In this document: piece by piece, positions 53,479 through 63,320 of the stretch
Layout: each line of letters opens with the position of its first letter
Position numbering within the stretch: the stretch's first letter is position 1
DNA from: Flagellimonas abyssi
GTDB taxonomy: Bacteria > Bacteroidota > Bacteroidia > Flavobacteriales > Flavobacteriaceae
DNA length: 64,000 nucleotides
Direction of reading: 5' to 3'
Assembly: GCF_019457905.1 (NCBI RefSeq)
Contig: NZ_JAHZSV010000022.1
Location: 16,816-80,815, forward strand
Position numbers and translations under genes: made by a program
The notes under the pieces: generated by a model
What the model was told of the DNA's origin: nothing
The model's input: the letters and a program-made list of their open reading frames with translations, nothing else
The model's database searches: none

Positions 53479-55032
53479 CTAAGGTTGTAACACTTTTCCG
53501 TTTAATTTTTTTGTAAATTTTCCATTTTCAATAGATAGTTTTCCATTGATTATACTGTAGATGACCCCTTCCGAAATTTGAAAAGCATCCATATAATCTG
53601 CTTTATCGGTAAAGTTTTTCGGATCAAAAATGATAATGTCCGCATAATTTCCTTCTTGGATCGTGCCCCTTTTGGAAAGTTTAAGGATCTCTGCAGTTTT
53701 AGAGCTGCTCCGATTAATGAAGGAGGCCATGTTCAATATACTGTCTTGCTTGACAAATTTTCGGTATTTGTATGGAAAGGTCCCATACTTTCTTGGATGT
53801 CCCGAACCTCCGTCCGAACCGGTCACTACCCAAGGTTGTACCATAAAGTTCTCAATATCATAAGAGTTCATATTGAACGAGGCTATTTTAATATAGCCCG
53901 TTTTCAATATATCGAAAACAGCATTTTCAGGTGATTTTCCAAGGTCTTCCGCTATTTCCAGAACATTCTTTCCCACAAGTGTGGTATCCGGCGCCTGTAT
54001 TACAAGTAATTTGTCCGCTCCTCCCCTTCTTGTGATGTTCCTCTGCGTCTCTTCAAGTATTTTACTCCGAAGTGCCGGATTTTGAAAACGTATGAACAAT
54101 GAATCGGTTCCACCACTTTCGGCCCATCGGGGCACAACGGCAGCTTTTAAACTTGTTGCGGATGCATTATACGGGTATTGGTTGGCTGTGATATCGATGT
54201 CTTTTTGTTGTGCCGTTTCCACTATTTTTATAATGGAATCACTTTGCTTCCAAACATCGACACCTAAACATTTTATGTGTGAAATATGTACTGGAATATT
54301 TGCTCTTTCACCAATCTCAATGGTTTCTTGCACAGCGGGTATCAACCCAATGGAATAAGTGCTCTCATCCCTCATATGAGTATCATAAAAACCGTTGTTT
54401 TTGGCAACGACCTTGGCCAGTTCCACAACCTCGTCCGTTGTGGCGTAGCTGCCCGGTGCATAAAACAGTCCTGTTGACATTCCAAACGCCCCAGTATTCA
54501 GCTCTTGCTGCATCAAATACTTCATCTGCTCTAGCTCTTCCTGAGTGGCCTGTCTGTCACTTTCACCCATGACTTGCTTTCTGATGGTCCCATGACCTAC
54601 CAAAGTGACCACATTGGTTCCTACACCATTTTTTTCGCACGCTTCCCTGTATTTTGACAGGGGATAGGGACTGCTTCCATCATTGCCTATGGTTACGGTT
54701 GTTACTCCTTGAAAAAGAAATGGTTTGTTGTGTGAATGTTCCGGGTCGTCCAGATCGTTTGTGGCATGGGTGTGTGGATCAATAAACCCGGGCGACACTA
54801 CAAATCCCTGTGCTTTTATGGTTTTTGTGGCCATCACCTCGCTTTTGTTGTTGTCACCGAGCCAAACAATCTTATCGTCCTTTATGGCAATCGCAACGGA
54901 TCGGGGCTGCGACCCCACCCCATCGTATACAGTACCGTTTACAATCAAAATATCTGCTTTGATTCTGCTTTTATCTTTACAGGAAAACAGCAGGACCACC
55001 AGCACCATGAAACCTAGAAACTTTCTTTTCAT
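53479..55032 (-). CDS. N-acyl-D-amino-acid deacylase (D-aminoacylase) lipoprotein
   Basis: A 517-residue lipoprotein ('LLFSCKDKS') of the D-aminoacylase branch of amidohydrolases. Motifs are 'GFVVSPGFIDPHTHATND' (metal His pair), 'THMRDESTYS', 'IPVHISHIKCLGVDVWKQ' and 'WVVTGSDGGSGHPRKYGTFP' (catalytic Asp). It removes the acyl group from N-acyl-D-amino acids or D-dipeptides. It lies downstream of the SusC/SusD pair, with a hairpin in between, and upstream of two more hydrolases, suggesting a D-amino-acid-containing peptide substrate such as wall fragments. Confidence 0.92.
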   Translation of the reverse strand: MKRKFLGFMVLVVLLFSCKDKSRIKADILIVNGTVYDGVGSQPRSVAIAIKDDKIVWLGDNNKSEVMATKTIKAQGFVVSPGFIDPHTHATNDLDDPEHSHNKPFLFQGVTTVTIGNDGSSPYPLSKYREACEKNGVGTNVVTLVGHGTIRKQVMGESDRQATQEELEQMKYLMQQELNTGAFGMSTGLFYAPGSYATTDEVVELAKVVAKNNGFYDTHMRDESTYSIGLIPAVQETIEIGERANIPVHISHIKCLGVDVWKQSDSIIKIVETAQQKDIDITANQYPYNASATSLKAAVVPRWAESGGTDSLFIRFQNPALRSKILEETQRNITRRGGADKLLVIQAPDTTLVGKNVLEIAEDLGKSPENAVFDILKTGYIKIASFNMNSYDIENFMVQPWVVTGSDGGSGHPRKYGTFPYKYRKFVKQDSILNMASFINRSSSKTAEILKLSKRGTIQEGNYADIIIFDPKNFTDKADYMDAFQISEGVIYSIINGKLSIENGKFTKKLNGKVLQP

Positions 55033-55051
55033 CAGGATTTTTCTTTAATGG

Positions 55052-55083
55052 AATGTCAGCCCCATACCTTTGGGGCTGACATT
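55052..55083 (-). terminator. Perfect 13-bp hairpin between SusCD operon and D-aminoacylase
   Basis: AATGTCAGCCCCA (55052-55064) and its exact reverse complement (55071-55083) around a 6-nt loop. It is a strong stem, but no U-run follows on the minus strand, so it may attenuate or protect mRNA ends rather than stop all transcripts. Confidence 0.65.
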
Positions 55084-55134
55084 TCAATGTATTTGAGCAT
55101 AAAATTATCCTCAAGAAATCAATTAATAACAGTC

Positions 55135-56298
55135 CTAATCCTCGGATTCATAAATGATCACATTGTCAATATCAAAAGACTCGGGTGTAGCGCCAGATTG
55201 TATCTGAATGACCAATTCATAGGAACGTACACCTCTTAGGTATCCACTATTGATTTCATACCACTGCCCGGCAACTTCCTCGATATCGTCACTATAGATA
55301 CTGGCCAGTTCAAGAACCTCAGAACCCGAATCGGTGGTAATATTGGCATAGGCATGTATACCGTCCAATTCCTCCCAGCTGGTGTCACCAAAAAACACTT
55401 GAAAAGATACCCCAGAGTTCTGCTGCCCCTCGGGCACCTCCACGGTATCAAAGGTCAGTCGTATAGCTCCATCGGCATCTTCCGAATGGAAACCTTGAAC
55501 CCCATCTGGATACGCTTCATAATTCTCAAAAAGAGAAAAAACACCGATGCGTTCCTCAGAAAAACCGAGACTGCTGGTGCTGATATCCGTGATTGCAATA
55601 TATTCCGCATCGAAACCGAGCTCGTCGTCTATACCGGTACCCGCTGCAACATAATCCACGTAGGGAGGTACTTCGCCATTGATCAGGTCAAGGGTTTCAT
55701 CATTGCTTCCGTTTCGGTCATAAGTGTCGTCCTCGGCACCAATCGGAACTTCTTCAAATGAGGTTCCCCTGATTTTTTTACCAGCGGGCTGAAAAAAGGA
55801 AATGGAAAACTCCATGGCCTGATTCGGGAAATACAACTTGGATCTATCCGTGGTATCTCCCCCTTCGTTCACATTATTATCGTTCAAATCCGGGGAGGCA
55901 CCGCTAAAGGTACCATTAGGACTGGTTACCGTACCCACAAAGGACATGGTGGACCCCAGTTCGATGTCATCCTCAGTCAGACCGAGTGCATCAATAATAT
56001 CACTGATGGAAAGTTCCAATTGATAAGGAAACTCTGTTACTGTGACGATATCCTCTGCTGTTGCATCTCCGTAGGTCACGGAGAGTGAATAACTGTCGGC
56101 ATTGCCGTTGGAATCCACCAATTGTGCACTGATTACATCGGAATCCAAGCTGAGCACGCTATAGCTGAGTTCTGGCGTTTGATCAAAGGAAACAAAACCA
56201 CCTCGGTCCGTAATGTCCTCAAACGTATTGTTATCATTGGAACAGCCTATCAAAAATAACAGTCCCAATAGAAATTGTATGCTTATATTACTTTTCAT
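55135..56298 (-). CDS. Lipoprotein in SusE/F position
   Basis: A 387-residue lipoprotein ('LLFLIGCSNDNN'). The sequence is beta-rich and acidic. The N-terminal part (~30-130) looks like an Ig-type domain. The C-terminal ~200 residues ('SISFFQPAGKKIRGTSFEEV', 'AGQWYEINSGYLRGVRSYEL', 'ATPESFDIDNVIIYE') resemble a carbohydrate-binding-like or jelly-roll sandwich. It starts 20 bp after susD ends, the usual place of a surface substrate-binding lipoprotein. No enzyme motif is seen. Confidence 0.72.
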   Translation of the reverse strand: MKSNISIQFLLGLLFLIGCSNDNNTFEDITDRGGFVSFDQTPELSYSVLSLDSDVISAQLVDSNGNADSYSLSVTYGDATAEDIVTVTEFPYQLELSISDIIDALGLTEDDIELGSTMSFVGTVTSPNGTFSGASPDLNDNNVNEGGDTTDRSKLYFPNQAMEFSISFFQPAGKKIRGTSFEEVPIGAEDDTYDRNGSNDETLDLINGEVPPYVDYVAAGTGIDDELGFDAEYIAITDISTSSLGFSEERIGVFSLFENYEAYPDGVQGFHSEDADGAIRLTFDTVEVPEGQQNSGVSFQVFFGDTSWEELDGIHAYANITTDSGSEVLELASIYSDDIEEVAGQWYEINSGYLRGVRSYELVIQIQSGATPESFDIDNVIIYESED

Positions 56299-56318
56299 AA
56301 TAGAAATCGTTTTGCTGT

Positions 56319-57935
56319 TTATTTAATGAAACTATCAGGGTTGGTGTCCCAAAATACCTTGTCATAGTTATTTTTCTGTTCAAGGGACAGATTTCGCTGT
56401 ACTTCCAACCTGGATAATGGAAAACTTCTTGGAAATACGGGATTGTCATCATCTATGGGCACCTGCATGTCGGATGGATATCCCGTTCTTCGGTAGAAGT
56501 TATAAGACTCTATGGAGTTTCCGTAAGCGGCCAAATAGTATTCCTTCATTACAATATCCAATCGTGCCTCATCGGTGGTGGCATTTGAATAATCCTGCAT
56601 GACCTCATCTACATAGGCGTCCACATCGGCAGCTGTGGGTTGAAGATCAGAGGTTACTCCTCCGAATGCCATTACTTTGGACATGGAGTTGCGAATTCCA
56701 GTCTCAAGCAATGTTGCAGGGTCGTCATTGGTTCCAAGGGTCAATGCTGCTTCGGCACGCAAAAAGCTAACATACGAAGAGGTCAATAAGGGCAGGATTC
56801 CCGCTCCGCCCAAGTTATCGGTAGTGTTCGGTGCGCCAACGAATTGGTCTTCATCAAAGCTACCACCGCCCGGGTAAACCCCGTAAACGGTTCTCAGCAG
56901 ATTGTCCCCTCTTCCTACACGGCTTTCCCCATGGTCGTAGCCCCAATACTGATTACCTATGTAGCAATAATCTACGTCCGGATCTCCTTGACAAGGCAGG
57001 TACGGAGGTCCACTGAAAGGATCTTCGTTGGACTGTCTGTAGAGGTAATAGCGAATTCTTGGATCTGGATTGTTTTTGGATTCCTTGAGCTGAAACATAA
57101 AATAGTTCCCGATATATTGGTCAAAACCGCTCACATAGGCTCTTTGAAAATACAGATGTCTACTTTCCGGTTCCTGTACGGTACTATAGGGCCATTGAAA
57201 ATCCTCTTCGCCCGAATCAATCAAGTTTTGAGACAATAGGGAATTGATTTCGGCTTGCATATCCGCTATGCCTATATCGGTACTTGCCAATCTTGCCTGA
57301 ACAAGCATCCTTAATTTGAGGGAATTTGCAAAGGCTATCCATTTACCCTTGTCGCTTCCATAGAAAAGATCAGTAGAAAAGTCAAAGTTGGCATCTTCGA
57401 TTTCCGTTTTGGCCTCGTTTATATCCTCCAATACCATCTGGTAAAGGGCTGCGCCACCATCCAGCTCGGGATTTGGGTACTCGGAATTGTTAACGGCCTG
57501 GGCATAGGGAATGGCCCCTATATAATCCACCATGGTCACGGTCATATAGCCCATCAAGAGCTTCGCGATACCGCTATGGAAGAGCAAGGTTTCGTCATCC
57601 TCCGCCAGTGCCTCAATAGTCCGTACATTGTTCAATGCTTCATAATAGGTATCCCATTCTTTACTGGTATCCCCATCCATAACGCTGGTGGGAACCACAT
57701 CGCCATAGGTATCCGTCATGGCTTCATATCTCATCACATCATCCGTGTTGACGATCATCCATTTCATGTAATGCTGGAAGAGGTACTGTACCTCGTTGAG
57801 CATGTATTCCGGGTCCGCACTATCGGGTGTCAGATAATTGGGGTTCTCCTGTAGATCGAAATCGGAGACCTCGCAACCCATAAAGAGCAGTAAGGCCAGT
57901 GTGCTTATACTAAAGTATCTTACTATATTTTGCAT
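56319..57935 (-). CDS. SusD/RagB-like outer-membrane lipoprotein
   Basis: A 538-residue SusD-like_2-type lipoprotein ('LLLFMGCEVSDFDLQ'). Features are the start 'ENPNYLTPDSADPEYMLNEV', 'KGKWIAFANSLKLRMLVQAR', 'SYVSFLRAEAALTLG' and the C-terminal 'PRSFPLSRLEVQRN'. This branch is common in pairs with SusC proteins under sigma/anti-sigma control and often serves peptides or non-starch substrates. It lies 21 bp after the susC stop. Confidence 0.94.
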   Translation of the reverse strand: MQNIVRYFSISTLALLLFMGCEVSDFDLQENPNYLTPDSADPEYMLNEVQYLFQHYMKWMIVNTDDVMRYEAMTDTYGDVVPTSVMDGDTSKEWDTYYEALNNVRTIEALAEDDETLLFHSGIAKLLMGYMTVTMVDYIGAIPYAQAVNNSEYPNPELDGGAALYQMVLEDINEAKTEIEDANFDFSTDLFYGSDKGKWIAFANSLKLRMLVQARLASTDIGIADMQAEINSLLSQNLIDSGEEDFQWPYSTVQEPESRHLYFQRAYVSGFDQYIGNYFMFQLKESKNNPDPRIRYYLYRQSNEDPFSGPPYLPCQGDPDVDYCYIGNQYWGYDHGESRVGRGDNLLRTVYGVYPGGGSFDEDQFVGAPNTTDNLGGAGILPLLTSSYVSFLRAEAALTLGTNDDPATLLETGIRNSMSKVMAFGGVTSDLQPTAADVDAYVDEVMQDYSNATTDEARLDIVMKEYYLAAYGNSIESYNFYRRTGYPSDMQVPIDDDNPVFPRSFPLSRLEVQRNLSLEQKNNYDKVFWDTNPDSFIK

Positions 57936-57956
57936 GTTATTTCTTTTTAGGTACGA

Positions 57957-60900
57957 TTAAAATGTTGCTGTTATGCCCAATGCAATCCTTCTGGTGGAAG
58001 GGACTGTACTGTTTCCTTCCAGTCCATCACTTTCTGGATCATAATTGGTATACCTTGGGAAATTCGGTGCCCTGTACCATAGGTTTCTTCCTGAAAGGGT
58101 AAAGTTGATGCTCTTAAAGGGGAGTGATTGTCCTTTTTGTGTTGTTAAGGTATACCCCAAAGAAACCTCCCGTATCCTAAATATCGAGGTATCCCACATG
58201 GCAAGGTCATTGGCATTGTAGTAATTGGAATACGATATCCTACCTGGATTCATTTGAAAGGTGTTGGGAATCTCGTTCCCATTTGCATCCAACAAGGGCG
58301 CTCCGGTAGCATCGTCCGCCAGATATCCGGGAATGACGAATGCACCGTCCCTATCCTCGGTATCCCTAGTGACCCCACGTTGCAACATGCTGCTCACAGC
58401 CGAGGAGTAGATCTCGCCACCATGTCTGTATTCAACCTGTGCCGAAAACCTAAAACCTTTATAGCTAAAGGTGTTGATGTTGGTCAGTCGCCAATCGGCA
58501 TTGGGATCTCCGATGACCTTATCATCAAACCCAACATCGCTACTGGTAATCACCTCACCTACCCTTGTACTGGAACCGTTTCCGCTTATAAGCAGGTTCC
58601 CATTGCCATCTCTAAGGGCATAATCCCCCATGATAACTCCAAAAGGCTGACCCTCTACAGCAAACCTGTCGTCCGTAGAGCTAAGGTTGATGTTGGCCCC
58701 CGTGTCTGTAGTCTTGACCACTAAAGATTCGTCTGCGGTGAAAATATTGCGGAAATTCCATTGGAAATTATCATTCTTGAACAAATCTATGCCCAGGTCA
58801 ATTTCAACACCTTTATTATCAACTCTACCTAGGTTGATATACTGCGTGTCAAAACCTGAAGAGCCTGCCAAGGGAGCACCTACAATCTGATCTTCGGAAA
58901 TTCGTTTGTAAACGGAGGCTTCCAAGGTCAATCTATTGTTGAACATATTGGTTTCCAATCCAAGCTCGAACTCACGGTGCAGCTCAGGTGCCAGGTCTGG
59001 ATTAGCAAACCTTGTACTGTACCTATTGGTTACCGGGTACGACCCATCGGCCGCTGCAAATCTGAGGTTATCTATCACCAAGGTTCCCCTGGTCCTGTAC
59101 GCACTCGGGTACCCTGAAGAGGTTGCATAAGCCCCCCTGATCTTTAAAAAGTTGATTACATTCCCCCCAAAATCAAAGGCAGAGGTCGGCACAAAAGATA
59201 GGGATGCACCTGGATAGAAGAGGGATTGATTGGCTTTTTCGACCGTACTTCCCCAATCGTTTCTTCCCGACAGTGTTGCATATAGGTAGCGCTTGTAAGC
59301 GAACTGGAACTGTCCAAAAACACCGGCTAAATTCTCATCTTCCGACTCGTATGCCGCTTCGGTGGTAACGTAATTACTGGGTCTCAAAAAACCATATACC
59401 ACTTGTCCATCGGAATCCGATGACCGACTCTGGTATCGGGTAATTCTGGAGTTTGCCCCAATCTGTGCCTCCAAATTTAGGTCTTCCGTAATATTCTTAT
59501 TAAACCCAAGTATTACGGTCTGGTTAACATCTATATCTCTTTCGCTGTCCAAACGCAGGTATCCTATTTTAAAAGTATTGTCGTCGTATCCTCCTTTATT
59601 GGAATATTCAAAACCACTAAAATGCCTACTATCATAACCAGCCCTATAGATTAGGTTGAAATCATCACTCAATTTATAATTGGCATTGACGGTACCGTAT
59701 ACGTGTTCGACAATATCGTTGGTCCCGGTATTGTGCAACATCCACAGCGGATTTGTATCATTTCTGTAATACACGGATTCCCCGGTCAATGGATTCTGAT
59801 AGGGAAGCTCGGTCAAATCAATCCATCGAGGCTGATAGTAGACTACATTGAAAATACTTTCACCGTACACCCTATTTACTTTTCGTGACGAATAGTTAAG
59901 GGTAGCGCTAAGGTCCAACTTGTCGGATATCTGGGCACGCCCTCCGACACTGATGTTAAACCTTTTTAAATCGTTATGGTCTATAATTCCTTTTTCATCC
60001 GTATAGCCAGCGGTAATATTGAAACCGACCTTTTCCTGCGATGTGGCCACGGTCAATGAATGTGTTGTCCCGACCCCTGTCCTGAATATATTCCGAACAT
60101 TATTAGGTTTGGCGGAAATGTTCATGGTTGCACCTTCGTATTGTGGAAAAATATCGCTCAAAGGAGCATACGGATGGTCAATTGTACCAATATCCGAAAA
60201 TGCGGGGCCCCAATTGGAAAGATAGGTAGGCTGGAACTCGCCCTCCCCTCCGTTGGAATAAGTATTCTGAAATTCAGGTAATTGTGACACCGTATTGGTA
60301 TACACGGTGGTAGAATAACTAGCCGTAGTCTTTGCCTGTCCTGTTCTAGCGGAGCCACTTTTGGTCTGGATCAGGATAACCCCGTTCCTACCCTCACTAC
60401 CATAAAGTACGGAAGCATTGAAACCTTTGAGTATGCTCATACTTTCAATATCGTTGGGGTTGATGTCCCTTAACAATCCATTGAAAGGTACATCGTTTAC
60501 CACGATCAAAGGGTTGTTGGAGCCGGTTATCGATACATTTCCACGTATTCGTATAGGGGAATCGGAACCTGTCTGTCCATCGGCCGGGGTAATCACCACA
60601 CCAGCAATCTTACCCTGTAGGGTCCTTGCCAAATCCGCTTCGGGACGCTGCTCGACCTCCTCCGATTTTACTTGTGAAATGGCATAACCCAAAGCTTTTT
60701 TCGATTTTTTGATACCTTGAGCGGTTATCACGACCTCTTCCAGCGCCTGAGCCGTTTCTTTCATCACAACGTCTATCGTAGCTTGGTCACCTACCTTTAC
60801 CTCCTGTGTCTCGAACCCCATATGCATAAATTGGAGCACATTCTCGGGATAAGGTACCGCAATACTGTAGTTACCATCAAAATCCGTTGTGGCCCCCTTG

Positions 60901-61367
60901 GTGGTTCCTTTGATCAAAACAGTTACATTGACCAAAGGAAAACCTTCTTGGTCGGTAACGGTACCGGAAACATTGATCTGTGATCGTCGATTTCTCGAAT
61001 CCGCTTTTTTTACCATTATGGTGTTGTCCGTTGTCAGTACAACGTTTAGGTCGCCCGGTTCCAAGCTTTTTCTTAAAAGCCTATTGGTGCTGATCCTGCC
61101 TTTTTTTACCGTTATCTCCGGATAATCATCGAACATCCCCACCTCGTAGATAAAACTGTAGTCGGTTTGGCTCATAATAAGGTCAAACACCTCATCAACG
61201 GTCATTGCCCCGTCAAGGTCTATTTTAATACTGGAGTTTTGTGAAACAAGATCATTGGGCGTAAAACTGAATACCGTAAGACAACATAGAAATATAAATG
61301 TTCTCATGAGTAGCAATAAAAGTCGATTGCCAAAAAGCAACCCAACTTTCGTTAGTTTAGTTTTCAT
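57957..61367 (-). CDS. SusC/RagA-family transporter with N-terminal STN signalling domain
   Basis: An 1136-residue TonB-dependent transducer. After the signal (ending near 'SFTPNDLVSQ') comes an STN domain (~45-125, 'IKIDLDGAMTVDEVFDLIM', 'GDLNVVLTTDNTIMVKK'), a CarboxypepD_reg-like domain ('VSGTVTDQEGFPLVNVTVLI'), the plug ('EEVVITAQGIKKSKKALGYA', 'GKIAGVVITPADG') and the barrel ending 'TRRIALGITATF'. The STN domain talks to the FecR anti-sigma factor encoded upstream, so substrate binding turns on the ECF sigma factor. A second ATG (MRTFIFLCC) 60 bp inside is an alternative start. Confidence 0.96.
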   Translation of the reverse strand: MKTKLTKVGLLFGNRLLLLLMRTFIFLCCLTVFSFTPNDLVSQNSSIKIDLDGAMTVDEVFDLIMSQTDYSFIYEVGMFDDYPEITVKKGRISTNRLLRKSLEPGDLNVVLTTDNTIMVKKADSRNRRSQINVSGTVTDQEGFPLVNVTVLIKGTTKGATTDFDGNYSIAVPYPENVLQFMHMGFETQEVKVGDQATIDVVMKETAQALEEVVITAQGIKKSKKALGYAISQVKSEEVEQRPEADLARTLQGKIAGVVITPADGQTGSDSPIRIRGNVSITGSNNPLIVVNDVPFNGLLRDINPNDIESMSILKGFNASVLYGSEGRNGVILIQTKSGSARTGQAKTTASYSTTVYTNTVSQLPEFQNTYSNGGEGEFQPTYLSNWGPAFSDIGTIDHPYAPLSDIFPQYEGATMNISAKPNNVRNIFRTGVGTTHSLTVATSQEKVGFNITAGYTDEKGIIDHNDLKRFNISVGGRAQISDKLDLSATLNYSSRKVNRVYGESIFNVVYYQPRWIDLTELPYQNPLTGESVYYRNDTNPLWMLHNTGTNDIVEHVYGTVNANYKLSDDFNLIYRAGYDSRHFSGFEYSNKGGYDDNTFKIGYLRLDSERDIDVNQTVILGFNKNITEDLNLEAQIGANSRITRYQSRSSDSDGQVVYGFLRPSNYVTTEAAYESEDENLAGVFGQFQFAYKRYLYATLSGRNDWGSTVEKANQSLFYPGASLSFVPTSAFDFGGNVINFLKIRGAYATSSGYPSAYRTRGTLVIDNLRFAAADGSYPVTNRYSTRFANPDLAPELHREFELGLETNMFNNRLTLEASVYKRISEDQIVGAPLAGSSGFDTQYINLGRVDNKGVEIDLGIDLFKNDNFQWNFRNIFTADESLVVKTTDTGANINLSSTDDRFAVEGQPFGVIMGDYALRDGNGNLLISGNGSSTRVGEVITSSDVGFDDKVIGDPNADWRLTNINTFSYKGFRFSAQVEYRHGGEIYSSAVSSMLQRGVTRDTEDRDGAFVIPGYLADDATGAPLLDANGNEIPNTFQMNPGRISYSNYYNANDLAMWDTSIFRIREVSLGYTLTTQKGQSLPFKSINFTLSGRNLWYRAPNFPRYTNYDPESDGLEGNSTVPSTRRIALGITATF

Positions 61368-61530
61368 AAATTTGATTGTTATTAGTTAGTTCTGAACAAT
61401 TAATTGATAATACTATCCGGGGACTGAACCATTTAACTTTGGCGAGTTTGGTTCGTCCCCTTTTTTGGGTTCTCTTTTAAGTCATATACTGGTTTTTAAG
61501 GTTCTACTTCCTTTTATGGCTGGTTATTTT

Positions 61531-62673
61531 TTACTTGAGTATGACGGTTTTATCGTTGATCTCATAACTGTGCAATGAACTGGACATGATGACGGACAGC
61601 ACTTCCTCGATACTCTGGTTCTTCCTAAGCACTCCTTTGAACTTTCTTTCCTTAAGCGAGCTATTCTCAAAGACCACTTCCATATCATACCATCGGGAAA
61701 GGGTCTTCATTATATCGCTCAAAGACTTCTTTTTAAAGCTAAAAACTCCTGATTTCCAAGAGGTTTCAGAGAAGACATCAACATTGGAAACAGAGATTAG
61801 GCCCGTGTCCAAATCAAGTCTTGATTGCTCCCCAGGAGTCATCTCCAGGGCTTCCTCTCCTATCTTTACCGATACCTTTCCTTCTACAAGCGTTGTAAGC
61901 ACTTCGGATTCCTCCCCATAGGCCTTAATATTGAATTGGGTTCCCAATACTTGGATTTCTTGTTCTTTGTGATATACTTTAAAATCGTCACCGTTGTTAT
62001 TTTCGCTCGATGCCACCTCAAAGTAGGCCTCTCCATATAGTAAGTATACTTCCCGACTCTGTCCTGGAACGAACTCTACCGGGTATTTTAATTTGGACTC
62101 CGAATTGATCCAGACCTTGGTACTGTCCGAAAGCTGAAGGGAGTACTGGCCTCCTCTTGGTACGGTAAGATAATTGTATTCGACCTTGTTGTTTTGACCC
62201 TTGGGGGAATAAACCACTTGATCCCCCTTTGCTTTCAAAATTTCGTTGCTATAATCTGTTTCCTTTCCCAAGGTGATGTCGCTTCCGTCTCCAAGGGTCA
62301 ATACAGCGGCATTCTTCCCTGGCTGTATTTTGTTGTTGGTCACCACTGGTGCAGGCACTACGGGATCGTTCGTGGAAAAAAGACTGTCCTTGAAAATAAG
62401 GCCCGAGGTTACCACGACAATGATCACTGCAGCATATTTTAGCAATGAAGCGTACTTGTTCTTCTTTTCGACAATCTTGAGCTTTTTTTGCAGTTCCTTG
62501 CCATTTGGAAAGTGCTGATTTGAATTCAACAAATGGTTGATCTCTACAAACTCATTAAAATAATTCTGGTTTTCCTCAGATTTGAGCCACTGCAATAATT
62601 CCTCCGACTCTTGCTCGGAAATTCGATTTTCAACTAATTTTAGCAGTAATTTATCAACCTTCGTTTGATTCAT
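61531..62673 (-). CDS. FecR-family anti-sigma factor
   Basis: A 380-residue inner-membrane anti-sigma factor. The cytoplasmic part (1-75, 'KLLLKLVENRISEQESEELL') binds the sigma factor; one span follows at ~79-95. The periplasmic FecR domain has 'VPRGGQYSLQLSDSTKVWIN', 'LLYGEAYFEV' and 'VEGKVSVKIGEEALEMTPGE', and the C-terminal DUF4974 domain ('KKSLSDIMKTLSRWYDMEV') contacts the STN domain of SusC. It is divergent from the sigma gene and 163 bp upstream of susC. Confidence 0.95.
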   Translation of the reverse strand: MNQTKVDKLLLKLVENRISEQESEELLQWLKSEENQNYFNEFVEINHLLNSNQHFPNGKELQKKLKIVEKKNKYASLLKYAAVIIVVVTSGLIFKDSLFSTNDPVVPAPVVTNNKIQPGKNAAVLTLGDGSDITLGKETDYSNEILKAKGDQVVYSPKGQNNKVEYNYLTVPRGGQYSLQLSDSTKVWINSESKLKYPVEFVPGQSREVYLLYGEAYFEVASSENNNGDDFKVYHKEQEIQVLGTQFNIKAYGEESEVLTTLVEGKVSVKIGEEALEMTPGEQSRLDLDTGLISVSNVDVFSETSWKSGVFSFKKKSLSDIMKTLSRWYDMEVVFENSSLKERKFKGVLRKNQSIEEVLSVIMSSSLHSYEINDKTVILK

Positions 62674-62777
62674 ACTTAATAATTATTTAATCTTATGACG
62701 CGGGAGGATCCCATCCCCCCCCTTTAAAGGACAAAAAATTTATGTTTTTGCTCTTTTTTTAAAAAAACAACCTCTTT

Positions 62778-63320
62778 TTGCAGCAGCGTACTGACATATT
62801 TATACTGAATGCCCTCAAGAAAGGAGACAAAAAAGTCTTTGAAAAGCTCTATTCCTCCTATTACCAAAAGTTGTGTTCCTTCCTTTTGAGTTATTGCCAA
62901 GATCACGAGATCATTGAGGATGTGGTGCAAGATGTTTTTTTGAACCTATGGGACAAGCGCAGGGAAATCAAGATCCAAACTTCTTTGAATGCTTTTCTTT
63001 ATAAGTCAGTGTACAATAAACTCATGGATAAATACAGACATCTCAGGCTTAGGAACGAAATGCTTTCCTCCTACTACCATACGGCCGTCATGCTAGCTGT
63101 GGAAAAAGAAGAGGACCGACCAAAAAAGCACATAATACTGTTGCGCCAATGTATGGAAGGACTTCCTGATAAATGCAGAGAGGTCTTTTTAGGGGGCAAG
63201 GTCCGCGGACTGAACTACAGTGAAATCTCAAAAGAATTTGGAATTTCAACAAAAACGGTAGAAGGACATATTGCGAGAGCTTACAGACTTTTGAAAGAGT
63301 GTATGGATAAGTATAAATAA
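62778..63320 (+). CDS. ECF sigma-70 factor
   Basis: A 180-residue ECF sigma factor. Region 2 spans ~8-80 ('FEKLYSSYYQKLCSFLLSYC', 'IIEDVVQDVFLNLWDKRREI', 'YNKLMDKYRHLRL') and region 4 ~125-175 ('LPDKCREVFLGGKVRGLNYS', 'GISTKTVEGHIARAYRLLKE'). It is released by the FecR protein to transcribe the SusC/SusD genes. The start is a TTG at 62778; the only in-frame ATG (62742) is cut off by a TAA at 62760. Divergent from fecR across ~104 bp. Confidence 0.93.
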   Translation: MQQRTDIFILNALKKGDKKVFEKLYSSYYQKLCSFLLSYCQDHEIIEDVVQDVFLNLWDKRREIKIQTSLNAFLYKSVYNKLMDKYRHLRLRNEMLSSYYHTAVMLAVEKEEDRPKKHIILLRQCMEGLPDKCREVFLGGKVRGLNYSEISKEFGISTKTVEGHIARAYRLLKECMDKYK

